Assembly (NCBI RefSeq): GCF_001441535.1 | Contig: NZ_LMAU01000001.1 | Span: forward strand, 646,176 to 710,175 | Reading direction: 5' to 3' | Length of the DNA stretch: 64,000 bases | Origin: Tsuneonella troitsensis | GTDB taxonomy: Bacteria; Pseudomonadota; Alphaproteobacteria; Sphingomonadales; Sphingomonadaceae | Shown here: in pieces, positions 33,954 to 42,774 of the stretch | How positions within the stretch are numbered: the stretch's first letter is position 1 | Layout: each line of letters begins with the position of its first letter | Program-made: the position numbers and the translations under genes | The notes under the pieces: generated by a model | The model's input: the letters and a program-made list of their open reading frames with translations, nothing else | What the model was told of the DNA's origin: nothing | Database searches by the model: none

Positions 33954-35365
33954 AGCGTCGGACGGCTCTCGTCGCCGTCGGCTCGTTGGCGCTGGGGGCG
34001 TGCGTAGCAGGCCCGCCTGCGGAAATCGCAACGCCGTCGCCGACGCTACCGGAAACGTACCTGTTTACCCCGGGCGAGGGGGCGGGTGGTGCGTTGGCAA
34101 ACCTGCTTCCCGGCAATGATCCTGCCTTCACAGCGCTTGCAAGCCAGGCCCTCGCCGCCTCGCCCACCCTTGGGGAGGCGATGGCGCGACTGGAGCAGGC
34201 GCGCGCAGGGGCAGACGGTGCGCGAGCCGAGCGGATGCCCGATATCGGCGCCAATGCCTCGGTAACCGGTACGCGCACCAATCCTGCCCAGTTTTCGTCG
34301 AGCCTGCCGCCGGGCATTGCGATCGACACCGAACGGGTCGCATATGGTGCGAACCTGACCGCTCGATGGGATCCTGATATCTTCGGTCGACTCAGGGCTC
34401 AGGAGCGCGTTGCTCTGGCGCGGGTCGATGCGGCCGACGCATCGGCCGCTGCCGTGCGCATCGCCCTGCTGTCGGAGATCGCTGCAAGCGTCATCGACTC
34501 GCGCACGCTCGATGCGCGCGAGGCGGCGATCCGGGAGGATGTCGCCGCCGCCGAGAGCCTCGCGCGCCTGTCCCTCGTCCGCGAGCGCGCCGGTATCGCG
34601 CCGGGGTTCGACCGGGTGCGGGCTGAGAGCGCCGCAGCCGCTTCGCGCAGCAGGCTCGTCGCGCTCGAGAGCGAGCGGGCAAGGATCGTCGGGCGGCTCG
34701 TCACCCTCACGGCTCTCGGAGGCTCGGTCGTTCGAGCGGCGCTATCGCCATTATCTGCCCCCGATACGCTCCCGGCCGCTCCGCCGACGCTTCCGTCGGC
34801 CTTGCTCCTGAACCGGCCCGATATCGTCTCCGCTGCTGCAAACCTGCGGGCCGAGGACGCCGATCTTGCTGCGTCTGCACGGCGGCGCTTCCCGTCGTTC
34901 GGTTTGTCCGGAGCGGTCGGGCTGCTCGCCTATGGTCTGGGCAACCTGTTCAACACCGGTTCGCTGGTGGGGTCGCTCGGCGCGACGATTGCCGGCCCGC
35001 TCCTGGATTTCGGGCGGATCGAGGCGGAGATCGCCGGGGCCGAGGCGAGCAAGAAAGCGGCCTTCGAAGCCTATCGCGGAACCGTCTATACGGCTCTGGG
35101 CGACGCAGAGGCGGCCTATGGACTGGTCGCCGCGGCCGATCGCGAAGCTGCGGCGGCGGCGGACGAAGCTTCGAGCCTCGGTCGCGCCGCCGCTCTTGCC
35201 GAAACGCGCCAGCGGGCCGGCCTGGCCGATTTCCTCACCGTTCTGGAAGCCCGCCGGGCGGCCGATGCGAGCGGCGAACGCGCCGCCGCGGCGTTGGGCA
35301 GAGCCCGGCGCGCGCGCGTCCTGCTGTGGCAGGCGCTGGGCGGCGGGCCCGTACCCGCGAGCTAG
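33950..35365 (+). CDS. Outer-membrane efflux lipoprotein, NodT/TolC-like
   Basis: A 471-aa outer-membrane factor with a lipoprotein signal (LALGAC, cysteine near residue 18) and two outer-membrane efflux repeats. The repeats include ALAASPTLGEAMARLEQARA, RWDPDIFGRLRAQERVAL and LLLNRPDIVSAAANLRAEDADLAASARRRFP-type blocks typical of NodT proteins. It completes a trans-envelope exporter. The start is the GTG at 33950. Confidence 0.88.
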   Translation: MKRRTALVAVGSLALGACVAGPPAEIATPSPTLPETYLFTPGEGAGGALANLLPGNDPAFTALASQALAASPTLGEAMARLEQARAGADGARAERMPDIGANASVTGTRTNPAQFSSSLPPGIAIDTERVAYGANLTARWDPDIFGRLRAQERVALARVDAADASAAAVRIALLSEIAASVIDSRTLDAREAAIREDVAAAESLARLSLVRERAGIAPGFDRVRAESAAAASRSRLVALESERARIVGRLVTLTALGGSVVRAALSPLSAPDTLPAAPPTLPSALLLNRPDIVSAAANLRAEDADLAASARRRFPSFGLSGAVGLLAYGLGNLFNTGSLVGSLGATIAGPLLDFGRIEAEIAGAEASKKAAFEAYRGTVYTALGDAEAAYGLVAAADREAAAAADEASSLGRAAALAETRQRAGLADFLTVLEARRAADASGERAAAALGRARRARVLLWQALGGGPVPAS

Positions 35366-35517
35366 AATCCGCGCGAAATCGTAGCAGCGCGAAAGGGATC
35401 GATTTGCCTCATGTCGAGGCAACCTGCGCGAAGGGCTTGACGAAAACTCTCAATTTCCCAAACCTTGCGCGGGGATCGCATGGTTACGAACGCCGGCCTT
35501 GGCCGGATGGGGGGCAG

Positions 35518-37116
35518 ATGAGCACCATGCAGGAAAGCACTATCGGCCATGTCGTCGGCACCGACGGCATCAAGGCCATGTGCAGCATCGACAATGCGAC
35601 CCTTGCCGAAATCCGCGCGCGGATCGGCGGGGATACCGACAATACCTCGATCGGCGCGATCGTGCGGATTTCGGTCAGCGGGACCGACGTGTTCTGCGGC
35701 CTCGTCGAACTGGCGCGGGACCATGACGATCCGGGCCGCTCGCTGGCCGAGCTCGAATACATCGGCGAGGGCGTTCACGATGCCAGCGGCGCGCTGGTCG
35801 GGTTCAGCCGCGGCGTGTCGTCGTTTCCGCAACCCGGCGATCCCGCGCGGCTGGCGACCGAGGAAGAGCTGGCGATCATCTTCGCGCCGCCGGACCTGCC
35901 GCACATCCAGTTCGGCACCGTCTATCCCACGCGCGGCGTGCGGGCGCCGGTGCTGTTCGACAACCTGCTGAGCCGCCACTTCGCCATCGTCGGCTCGAGC
36001 GGGTCGGGCAAGTCGACTACCGTGTCCCTGCTGCTCGACCGGATCGTCGGGCGCGCCGGGCACGGCCACGTCGTCATCTTCGATCCCCACGGCGAATATG
36101 CCCACGCGTTCGGCGATGCGGCGCAGGTGTGGGACGTGTCCAACCTCGCCATGCCGTACTGGGCGATGAACCTGGACGAACATTGCGAGGCGTTCATCGC
36201 CGCCGGCGACGACCGCACGGTCGACGCCAACATCTTGGCCAAGGTCCTGCTCCGCGCGAGGCAGCGCAACATCCATGCCGAGGCGCCGGGCCGGATCACC
36301 GCCGACACACCGATATCCTACCAGCTCAAGGACCTGACCGACGCGCTGGAAGAGGAAGCGGGCCGCCTCGAGAAGCTCGCCGATGCATCGCGCTACACGC
36401 ACCTGCGGCTGACGATCGAGCAGTTCTTCCACGACCGGCGCTACAACTTCATCTTCAACGCCGAGCATGCCGGAGCGTCGCTGCAGAAGCTGCTGGGCGA
36501 CATCCTGCGCATTCCCAACGCGGGCAAGCCGATCTCGATCATCGACCTGGCCGGCGTGCCGACCGAGATCGTCAACGTCGTCGTCGCCACGCTGACGCGG
36601 CTGATCCTGGACTATGCCATCTGGGCCCCCCGTGCGGAGCGGGCGCCGATCCTGCTCGTCTGCGAAGAGGCGCACCGGTACTTGCCCCGGCACATGAACG
36701 AAGCGACCCGCTCGGTCCGCACCCAGCTCGAGCGCGTGGCGCGCGAGGGGCGCAAGTACGGCGTTTGCCTCGGTCTCGTATCGCAGCGCCCATCGGAACT
36801 GTCGGACACCGCGCTGTCGCAGTGCGGGACGCTGATCTCGCTGCGGCTCAACAACCAGTCCGACCAGGACCACCTGATCGCCGCGCTGTCGGAAGGCGCG
36901 CGCAGCCTGGCAGGCTCGGTCGGCGCGCTGCGCAACCGCGAATGCGTGATCAGCGGAGAGGGCGTGCCGATCCCCATGCGCGTGCGGATCGACGAGCTGG
37001 AAGTGGAAAAGCGACCTGCCTCCGAAGACCCCTCGTTCAGCGACCGCTGGTCCCATGACCGCGCCGATTCGGCGCTGCTGGACACGACCGTACGCCGCTG
37101 GCGGGTCGATCGGTGA
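35518..37116 (+). CDS. HerA/DUF87-family ATPase
   Basis: A 532-aa cytoplasmic ATPase with an N-terminal beta-barrel HAS-like domain (about residues 1-140), Walker A GSSGSGKSTTVSLLLDR near residue 160, VIFDPHGEYAHAFG, Walker B ILLVCEEAHRYLPR near 380 and the arginine-finger region GRKYGVCLGLVSQRPSELS. HerA enzymes translocate DNA, often with the nuclease NurA in DNA end resection. No nuclease gene is next to it here. ATG 35518 is preceded by a G-rich run; ATG 35527 is a close alternative. It stands alone. Confidence 0.85.
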   Translation: MSTMQESTIGHVVGTDGIKAMCSIDNATLAEIRARIGGDTDNTSIGAIVRISVSGTDVFCGLVELARDHDDPGRSLAELEYIGEGVHDASGALVGFSRGVSSFPQPGDPARLATEEELAIIFAPPDLPHIQFGTVYPTRGVRAPVLFDNLLSRHFAIVGSSGSGKSTTVSLLLDRIVGRAGHGHVVIFDPHGEYAHAFGDAAQVWDVSNLAMPYWAMNLDEHCEAFIAAGDDRTVDANILAKVLLRARQRNIHAEAPGRITADTPISYQLKDLTDALEEEAGRLEKLADASRYTHLRLTIEQFFHDRRYNFIFNAEHAGASLQKLLGDILRIPNAGKPISIIDLAGVPTEIVNVVVATLTRLILDYAIWAPRAERAPILLVCEEAHRYLPRHMNEATRSVRTQLERVAREGRKYGVCLGLVSQRPSELSDTALSQCGTLISLRLNNQSDQDHLIAALSEGARSLAGSVGALRNRECVISGEGVPIPMRVRIDELEVEKRPASEDPSFSDRWSHDRADSALLDTTVRRWRVDR

Positions 37117-37483
37117 GCCGGCCGGAAGGTCGATTTCACCGAGGGCATATCACACTGTCACAGTGTCAGGAGGGGAAGGTCTCGGCTTCGTACGATTAGC
37201 CCCTCTGGCGGACATTTGGGGCCTGAAACTGAATGCGGAGGCTATGCTATCATCCATCGGCGATGACACATTGCTGCACTATATGAAAGGACGCCTGCGG
37301 CCTCCCCTTACCGTTCGGAACCGTTCGGAAATTAACTGCGCCCTATTCTGCAAGGGTCCGATATAAAGAGTTGGCGAAAAGTGCGGTCGAATGTCGTCCC
37401 AGCCAGCGTTGGCGTAGCCGCAGCTAAGGCGATGCGGGCGAACCACGCAAAGGCAGAGACCACTCGCGGTCCCATCGAAAAAC
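37117..37483. other. Intergenic stretch with minor repeats
   Basis: Between the HerA-like gene and the convergent PAP2 gene. It holds an inverted repeat ACACTG-TCA-CAGTGT at 37152-37166 and a direct repeat of CCGTTCGGAA (two copies, 37311-37330). No gene-like frame is seen. The inverted repeat may end the HerA transcript, but it has no T-run. Confidence 0.4.
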
Positions 37484-38578
37484 TCATGCGTAGGACAGTC
37501 CTCCACCCGACTCACCTTCTTCCCGCCGGGTCCCGACGCGGCGGGTGGCGTCTACCATCCACGAAGATGCAAGCCAGATCGCGACGGTCAGGGGCGCCGA
37601 TACGATACCGTCGATCGCATAATGCCAACCTAAATGCACCGATCCCAACATGATCGTCGCGGCGAACACGATTGCGAGGGTTTTGACCCAAGGACGGGCA
37701 CCCGTCACGAAAGCGATCACAACCCCCAAAGTGGCAGTCGCCACATGGAGCGATGGCATTGCAGAGATTCCCGTGCCCAGTGCTCCCGTTCCGGAATTGG
37801 CGGAGAGATACTCCATCGCTTTGAATGCGAGGAGCGAGTGATCGCGGTCCGCCTTTGCAAGTATCGCCATAAGCGGCGCAAAACGATCGCTTCCATAATA
37901 CACTTCGTAAAAGCATGGCCCAACCGAAGCGAAGTAGGTGGCGAGCGCGGAGCCCAACCCGAACCAGGTTATGTTGAAGGCGATGGCCGCCTTGATCTGG
38001 ACGTCTCGGTTGCGCGTGAAGCCGATCCAACCAGCCAGAAGGATCAGGTATGTTCCCCAGAGAGCGTAAATCCGGTCAATCGCAACCGTTCCGCCTTCGC
38101 CGATGACGGCGTGCGTTAGGCGCCAGGTGTCGACGCTGAATATCGCCCGCTCGAAATCGGCGAACCGCTGATCCCAATCGAACGGATTCACGAAGGGGAT
38201 CGAAGCCTTGTAGGTTGCGAACGCTCTGCCAATCGGGATGTGAAGAAGGGTGAGGGCTATCCCGCGGATCAGCCAATGCCTTTGCTGCCGGACAATCCGC
38301 AGCAGCGTGCGGGTCGGGTGGGCTGACTTCCTGCGCGTCAGGGCGATTGCAATCAGGCCAAGCCAACCCAGCGGGATCAAGAACCATCCGGTGACGCCAA
38401 GGCCGATATCCGAAACCCGAAAGACTTGGTCAGCCTCAAGGCCCAAGTGCCGCGCGCCCACCAGCACTGCGCCCGCAAGCTCGATTGCGATTGCGGAAAA
38501 CAGGATCACAAATGCGATTGCGTATGCACCGAATGGGGCCGCCATTCGCGTCAGGATTGACCTACCGAACAAAATCAT
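37484..38578 (-). CDS. PAP2-superfamily membrane protein
   Basis: A 364-aa inner-membrane protein with about seven hydrophobic segments and the PAP2 phosphatase signature in the C-terminal half: AMPSLHVATATLG (about residues 285-297) and GSVHLGWHYAIDG (about 325-337), each with a catalytic histidine. It resembles inositol-phosphotransferase-like PAP2 proteins that handle lipid phosphates or transfer head groups. It overlaps the upstream membrane protein gene by 17 bases, so the two are co-transcribed. Confidence 0.82.
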   Translation of the reverse strand: MILFGRSILTRMAAPFGAYAIAFVILFSAIAIELAGAVLVGARHLGLEADQVFRVSDIGLGVTGWFLIPLGWLGLIAIALTRRKSAHPTRTLLRIVRQQRHWLIRGIALTLLHIPIGRAFATYKASIPFVNPFDWDQRFADFERAIFSVDTWRLTHAVIGEGGTVAIDRIYALWGTYLILLAGWIGFTRNRDVQIKAAIAFNITWFGLGSALATYFASVGPCFYEVYYGSDRFAPLMAILAKADRDHSLLAFKAMEYLSANSGTGALGTGISAMPSLHVATATLGVVIAFVTGARPWVKTLAIVFAATIMLGSVHLGWHYAIDGIVSAPLTVAIWLASSWMVDATRRVGTRREEGESGGGLSYA

Positions 38579-39374
38579 CGTTGGCTCGCATTCGATGCCG
38601 GTATGTCACGTTCACCCTTTCCGAGAGGATAAGGTAGGGCAACCAGACTAGCGCACTGATCAGCACCCTCGAGATATTGCCGCGCAAAAGGTCAGCCAGC
38701 GGCGCTGTGACGGCAGTTGGCACTTCGGACATTGCGCCTATTCGCTGGGCGATCAGCAACTGGATCAGGATGTCGAGCAGCCATGCGAAGCCGAGCATGC
38801 GCGGGAATAGCGTCACGCTGTGCAGCGCGAAGGCGAATGCGATCATGTAAAAGAACGCCATCACCCCGACCGATGCCCCCATCATCACGAACAGCTCGCG
38901 CGCCCAATGCGGCGCCTGGCTGGTGAGGGCGGGTATCGCGATCAGAAATTCGAAGCTGCGCATCCCGACGTTGAGCAGCAAGCCGATCAGCAGCGATGCA
39001 AGGAAGCCCGCCGGGCCGAACAGCGGGTGGAGCCGTGCTTCTCCCACCTTTAGCTTGCGCCAACGGCCCCACTGGCTGAGGCTGGCTCCCCTCGGCTGGA
39101 GGCGGGCGTGGCGGGGAAAGCAGGCTTCTCCCAGCAGGAAGCCGGCCAAGGGGGCGAGGGCGATCAGGGCATAGGGTCCGAGCAGGCCTAGCCAGTCTTC
39201 CGCTACCGGTACGAAGCGGGGCGAGGCGAGGATGCGCAGGCACGCGGCCAGGAAGAAAGTGCCCGCCCAGCCGATCGCGAGCGCCACCGTCAACCGTTCC
39301 AGCGTGCGCGGAACCACCTCGCTGCGCCGAGTCAAGCGATCGCGATAGGCCTTGAGGCTGGAAGCGAAGGGCAT
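38562..39374 (-). CDS. Multi-pass membrane protein, DUF2569-like C-terminus
   Basis: A 270-aa protein with about six hydrophobic segments. The C-terminal block VLISALVWLPYLILSERVNVTY resembles the DUF2569 end motif (W-PYL--S-RV--T); the N-terminal half is not recognised. It overlaps the PAP2 gene downstream, suggesting joint work on a membrane lipid or envelope component. Function unknown. Confidence 0.7.
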   Translation of the reverse strand: MPFASSLKAYRDRLTRRSEVVPRTLERLTVALAIGWAGTFFLAACLRILASPRFVPVAEDWLGLLGPYALIALAPLAGFLLGEACFPRHARLQPRGASLSQWGRWRKLKVGEARLHPLFGPAGFLASLLIGLLLNVGMRSFEFLIAIPALTSQAPHWARELFVMMGASVGVMAFFYMIAFAFALHSVTLFPRMLGFAWLLDILIQLLIAQRIGAMSEVPTAVTAPLADLLRGNISRVLISALVWLPYLILSERVNVTYRHRMRANDDFVR

Positions 39375-39768
39375 TGTTTTTCAGGTCCTTGCCGCGACTC
39401 ACGATCCTGCATGGCGAATCACGACCGTCGCATGGGGCCAAACTCGCAACCCAAAAGCAACGACCTCGCGTTGCGTTAACCCCGTTACTTAACATCGTGG
39501 GACATTAAGTTGCTGAAATTCCGCGTTAAAGTTTTGCTAACGAATTTAGTTTGACCGCGGGACGCCAAATCAGGAAAATGGCCCCAGTTTCGAAGCGTTG
39601 ATGATCGAAGCGAGCCGCAAGTCTCGGATTCGATATCGGAAACATAATAGGGTCGCTTCGGTCATCATATCTTTGGACTGGCTAACCGGAAATAGATGCC
39701 GGAGCCTTGGACAGGAACGTGCGTCAGCGGACCCATCCCCGCGGCACGGTTAATTGGGGTATGTGACA
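39375..39768 (+). promoter_or_regulatory. Upstream region of the tad pilus operon with CtrA-like site
   Basis: This 394-base AT-richer gap carries the promoter of the Flp pilin gene. At 39526-39541 TTAA-N7-CTAAC matches the CtrA consensus TTAA-N7-TTAAC in eight of nine defined positions. More TTAA elements lie at 39476, 39489 and 39505, with spacings that do not fit. CtrA controls pili and motility in many alphaproteobacteria, so the match is sensible, but short AT-rich motifs can arise by chance. No -35/-10 pair was assigned and no gene-like frame was seen. Confidence 0.4.
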
Positions 39769-39999
39769 ATGAAGACCTTTCTTAAGAATTTCATCGCTGA
39801 CGAATCGGGCGCCTCGGCTGCCGAATATGCTCTCATCATCGCCATCGTCGGCGTCGGCATCGGTGCCGCCGCTCTGGCGCTGGGTTCGAACGTGACTGCC
39901 GCTATCGGTGGCGCTTCGGACGACGTGGCAGCTTGCGCAGACGGCGCTGGCACGGGCGTTGGTGGTATCGTCACCGACTACACCACGGTTCGGTGCTGA
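39769..39999 (+). CDS. flp: Flp/Fap-type pilin
   Basis: A 76-aa prepilin, the main subunit of the Tad pilus. A short leader (MKTFLKNFIADESG) is followed by the processing region SAAEYALIIAIVGVGIG; the Glu-Tyr pair of the mature N-terminal helix is present. The C-terminus has two cysteines (AACADG and the final VRC), which may form a disulfide. It is processed by the prepilin peptidase encoded at 50908. A strong hairpin 13 bases after its stop separates it from cpaB. Confidence 0.92.
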   Translation: MKTFLKNFIADESGASAAEYALIIAIVGVGIGAAALALGSNVTAAIGGASDDVAACADGAGTGVGGIVTDYTTVRC

Positions 40000-40011
40000 T
40001 AATCTAAAGTT

Positions 40012-40043
40012 CCTGGCCCCGCCCTTATCTGGTCGGGGCCAGG
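40012..40043 (+). terminator. Terminator or attenuator after the pilin gene
   Basis: CCTGGCCCCG (40012-40021) and CGGGGCCAGG (40034-40043) form a perfect ten-base stem around a twelve-base loop, followed by AATTCCTTTT. Placed between flp and cpaB, it probably ends most transcripts so that pilin is made in excess, with some readthrough into the assembly genes. Confidence 0.7.
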
Positions 40044-40076
40044 AATTCCTTTTCGATTTCGCGAGGGGGCGAAGCG

Positions 40077-41030
40077 ATGCAAGGGCGCAATATCATTCTG
40101 ATCGGCGCGGCGGTGCTTTTGGGCATTATCGCAGTCATTTTGGCCAACGCGTATTTCTCGGGTGTCGAGGAAAGACAGCAAGCTGAAGCCAAGGAACAAG
40201 AGATGGCGCGCATTGTCGTCGCCACGCAGCCGATCGAATTCGGCACTCCGCTGACCGAACAGAACATCCGCCTGCAGAATTTCCCCGCCAGTTCCATTCC
40301 GGAAGGGGCATTTCGCTCCATTCCCGACGCGCTTAAGGACAATCGCGTGGCATTGCGCCCGATCGTTCCCGGCGAACCAGTTCTTGCGAGCAAGGTCAGC
40401 GGCACGGACGGCCGAGCTACGCTCGCCGCTTTGCTGCCCGACGGCTTCCGCGCCATCACCATTCCTGTAAACAACATCAACGGCGTGGCCGGCTTCGTGC
40501 TGCCCGGCATGATGGTCGATGTCTTGCTGCTCCGCCAGATCGAAGGCGACGGCGCGACCGGTTCCGACCAGCGCGCCGACCTGGTCATGGAAAGCGTCCA
40601 GGTTCTGGCAGTCGACCAGCTAGCCAACGAGAAGACCGGAGAACCCAAGGTCAGCCGCAGCGTGACCGTGGCGGTCACTCCGCAGGATGCCTCGCGCCTG
40701 GCGATCGCCAACCGCATGGGTACGCTCCAGCTCACGCTCCGCAAGATGGAGCCGCAGTTCACCGTCGATGGCGAATCCACCCAGCCGCGCATCGCGCGCA
40801 CCACTACCAGCCGAAACCTCGGCCTGCCGCGCATTGTGATCGGCGGCCGTGGCGGCGGTGGAGGCGGCGGCAGCGCCCCGGCTCCGCGTGCGCCAGCGCC
40901 GGTGCTCGCCTCGATCAACCCTCCGTCAACCGTTCCGGGTGTATCCATCCCGACCGGTCCCGCAATGACCGTCGTGCGCGGCACGGAACCGACCAGCTAC
41001 CAGGTCGGCAGCATGGGAGCCATTCGATGA
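40077..41030 (+). CDS. cpaB: Tad pilus assembly protein CpaB/RcpC
   Basis: A 317-aa periplasmic protein anchored by one N-terminal membrane helix (about residues 6-25). The SAF domain (ARIVVATQPIEFGTPLTEQNI to PGEPVLASKVSG) and the RcpC core (RAITIPVNNINGVAGFVLPGMMVDVLL) are clear. The C-terminus is low-complexity, with a run of eight glycines in a GGRGG context and then a Pro/Ala stretch. It helps secretin assembly. It overlaps cpaC by four bases (ATGA). Confidence 0.92.
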   Translation: MQGRNIILIGAAVLLGIIAVILANAYFSGVEERQQAEAKEQEMARIVVATQPIEFGTPLTEQNIRLQNFPASSIPEGAFRSIPDALKDNRVALRPIVPGEPVLASKVSGTDGRATLAALLPDGFRAITIPVNNINGVAGFVLPGMMVDVLLLRQIEGDGATGSDQRADLVMESVQVLAVDQLANEKTGEPKVSRSVTVAVTPQDASRLAIANRMGTLQLTLRKMEPQFTVDGESTQPRIARTTTSRNLGLPRIVIGGRGGGGGGGSAPAPRAPAPVLASINPPSTVPGVSIPTGPAMTVVRGTEPTSYQVGSMGAIR

Positions 41031-42478
41031 AATCCGCCCGTTTGGCCTTCTCCGCGCTCGCGCCGCTCGCGCTGCTGGCCGGCACCGCGCTGACCGCAGT
41101 TCCCGCATTCGCGCAGGACGGAATCCACGCTGGTTCGCTCGAAGTGCCGGTAAACAAGAGCCAGGTCGTCTCTGCCGACCGCGCGATCGCCCGCGCGATG
41201 ATCGGCAACGCCGCCATCGCCGATGTCGTGCCGATCTCCGAACGGTCGGTCTATGTGCTGGGCAAGGCGTTCGGCACCACCAGCCTGACGCTCTACGATC
41301 GCGGCAACCGCGTGATCGCGGTGATGGACATCGAAGTCGGCCCGGACGTCGAGGCGCTGCGTACACAGCTCGATAGCCTCGTTCCCGGCCAACCGATCGA
41401 GGCGCGGATCTCGGCGGGTAGCCTGCTGCTCACCGGCCTCGTCAACGATCCCGGCGCCGCCGATCGCGCGGCGCAGCTTGCCAAGGCATACGCCGGTGAC
41501 AAGGTTATCAACATGATCAGCGTCGGCGGCAGCCAGCAGGTGATGCTCGAGGTCAAGTTCGCCGAAATCAATCGCCAGATGGGCGAGCGGCTGGGCGTCG
41601 GCGGCTTCGGCCTGTCGAACGACGGCACCTTCCGAGGGGCATTGGGTGAAGGCGCGGCCCTTTCGGGGGTCGGTCCGCCCACTCTTGGCGCGATCACCGA
41701 TGCTTTCGGTATTTTCACCAAGGCGTTCAGCATCGGCTCGCTCAATCTCGATGCGACGCTCGACGTGCTGGAACGAAAGGGTCTGGCCAAAACTCTGGCC
41801 GAGCCGACGCTGGTCGCGCTATCCGGCGAGAAGGCCTCGTTCCTCGCCGGCGGCGAGTTTCCCATCCCCGTGTCGCAAGGTGGCGGCAGCGGCAGCGGCG
41901 GCGGTACCGGTGGTGGCGGCAATGCCATCACGGTCGAATTCAAGCCGTTCGGCGTCAGCCTGGGCTTCACTCCTACTGTGCTTGGCGACAAGGTCATCAG
42001 CCTGATCGTCGAGCCGGAAGTCAGCTCGATCGATCCCTCGGCCTCGGTCACCGTCAACGGCCTCGTCGTGCCGGGCCTCCAGACGCGCCGGGCGAGCACC
42101 ACTGTCGAACTGCGCGACGGCGAAAGCTTCGCCATCGCGGGGCTGTTGCGCACCGACTACCAGACCACAGTGCGCCAGCTTCCGCTGCTCGGCAACATTC
42201 CGATCCTCGGCGCGCTGTTCCGCTCGACTGGCTTCCAGCGCGGCGAGACCGAGCTGCTGATCGTCGTCACCCCGCGCCTCGTCGCGCCGATCCGGCCCAA
42301 CCAAGTGCGCCTGCCGACAGACCGGATCGCTGATCCCAAGCCGGTGGACGTGCTGCTGACAGGCGACAGCTACCGCCCGATCCCGCTCGCGCCGGTTGCC
42401 GGGGCGCTGCCAGCAGAGGCAGCCGTTCCCGCAACCACCGATGCTAACACGCCCGAAGGAGACGGCTATGACTATTGA
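41027..42478 (+). CDS. cpaC: Tad pilus outer-membrane secretin
   Basis: A 483-aa outer-membrane pore for the pilus. After a signal peptide (about residues 1-30) come an N-terminal pilus domain (LEVPVNKSQVVSADRAIARA), a BON-like segment (LLLTGLVNDPGAADRAAQLA) and the secretin domain with VMLEVKFAEINRQMGERLG, LAEPTLVALSGEKASFLAGGE and LPLLGNIPILGALFRS. A Gly/Ser-rich insert lies inside the gate region near residues 286-302. The C-terminal tail overlaps the next gene by 11 bases. Confidence 0.94.
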   Translation: MKSARLAFSALAPLALLAGTALTAVPAFAQDGIHAGSLEVPVNKSQVVSADRAIARAMIGNAAIADVVPISERSVYVLGKAFGTTSLTLYDRGNRVIAVMDIEVGPDVEALRTQLDSLVPGQPIEARISAGSLLLTGLVNDPGAADRAAQLAKAYAGDKVINMISVGGSQQVMLEVKFAEINRQMGERLGVGGFGLSNDGTFRGALGEGAALSGVGPPTLGAITDAFGIFTKAFSIGSLNLDATLDVLERKGLAKTLAEPTLVALSGEKASFLAGGEFPIPVSQGGGSGSGGGTGGGGNAITVEFKPFGVSLGFTPTVLGDKVISLIVEPEVSSIDPSASVTVNGLVVPGLQTRRASTTVELRDGESFAIAGLLRTDYQTTVRQLPLLGNIPILGALFRSTGFQRGETELLIVVTPRLVAPIRPNQVRLPTDRIADPKPVDVLLTGDSYRPIPLAPVAGALPAEAAVPATTDANTPEGDGYDY

Positions 42479-42764
42479 TCCCCGCCGTCTCGCGCTGATC
42501 GCGCTGCTTCCGGCGCTGGCCGCGTGCGAGCACAACTATCCCGGACCGCCGGCATCGAAATTCGGCGACGCGAACCGCGCCACGCTGGCAGCGCAGGTCG
42601 TCGATCCCGATCCGCAGTATGACACGATCAATCCCCCCACCAGCGGCGAAAAGGCCGGCCAGGCGGGCGAACGCTATCGCAAGGACGCGGTGAAGAAGCC
42701 CGATCGCACAAGCTCTACCGCAAGTAGCGGCGGCGGCGGCGGCGGTGGCGGTGGACCGAACTGA
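42468..42764 (+). CDS. Small lipoprotein of the tad operon with poly-glycine tail
   Basis: A 98-aa protein with a lipoprotein signal (LLPALAAC, cysteine near residue 20) and a short mature part ending in a run of nine glycines before PN. It stands where cpaD usually lies in alphaproteobacterial tad operons but is about half the length of CpaD, so it may be a reduced CpaD or an unrelated substitute. It overlaps the cpaC end by 11 bases, which supports joint expression. Function unknown beyond likely outer-membrane attachment. Confidence 0.7.
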   Translation: MTIDPRRLALIALLPALAACEHNYPGPPASKFGDANRATLAAQVVDPDPQYDTINPPTSGEKAGQAGERYRKDAVKKPDRTSSTASSGGGGGGGGGPN

Positions 42765-42774
42765 AAGGTGCATA

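Noticed and set aside
34258..34272. GGTAACCGGTACG inside the NodT-like gene
   Set aside because: It matches the operator core but lacks the GTGTCA half and is inside a coding region; probably chance.
35362..37056. A 564-codon open frame antisense to the HerA-like gene
   Set aside because: Its composition (Arg, Asp, Val and Gln rich, no motifs) is typical of antisense frames in high-GC genes.
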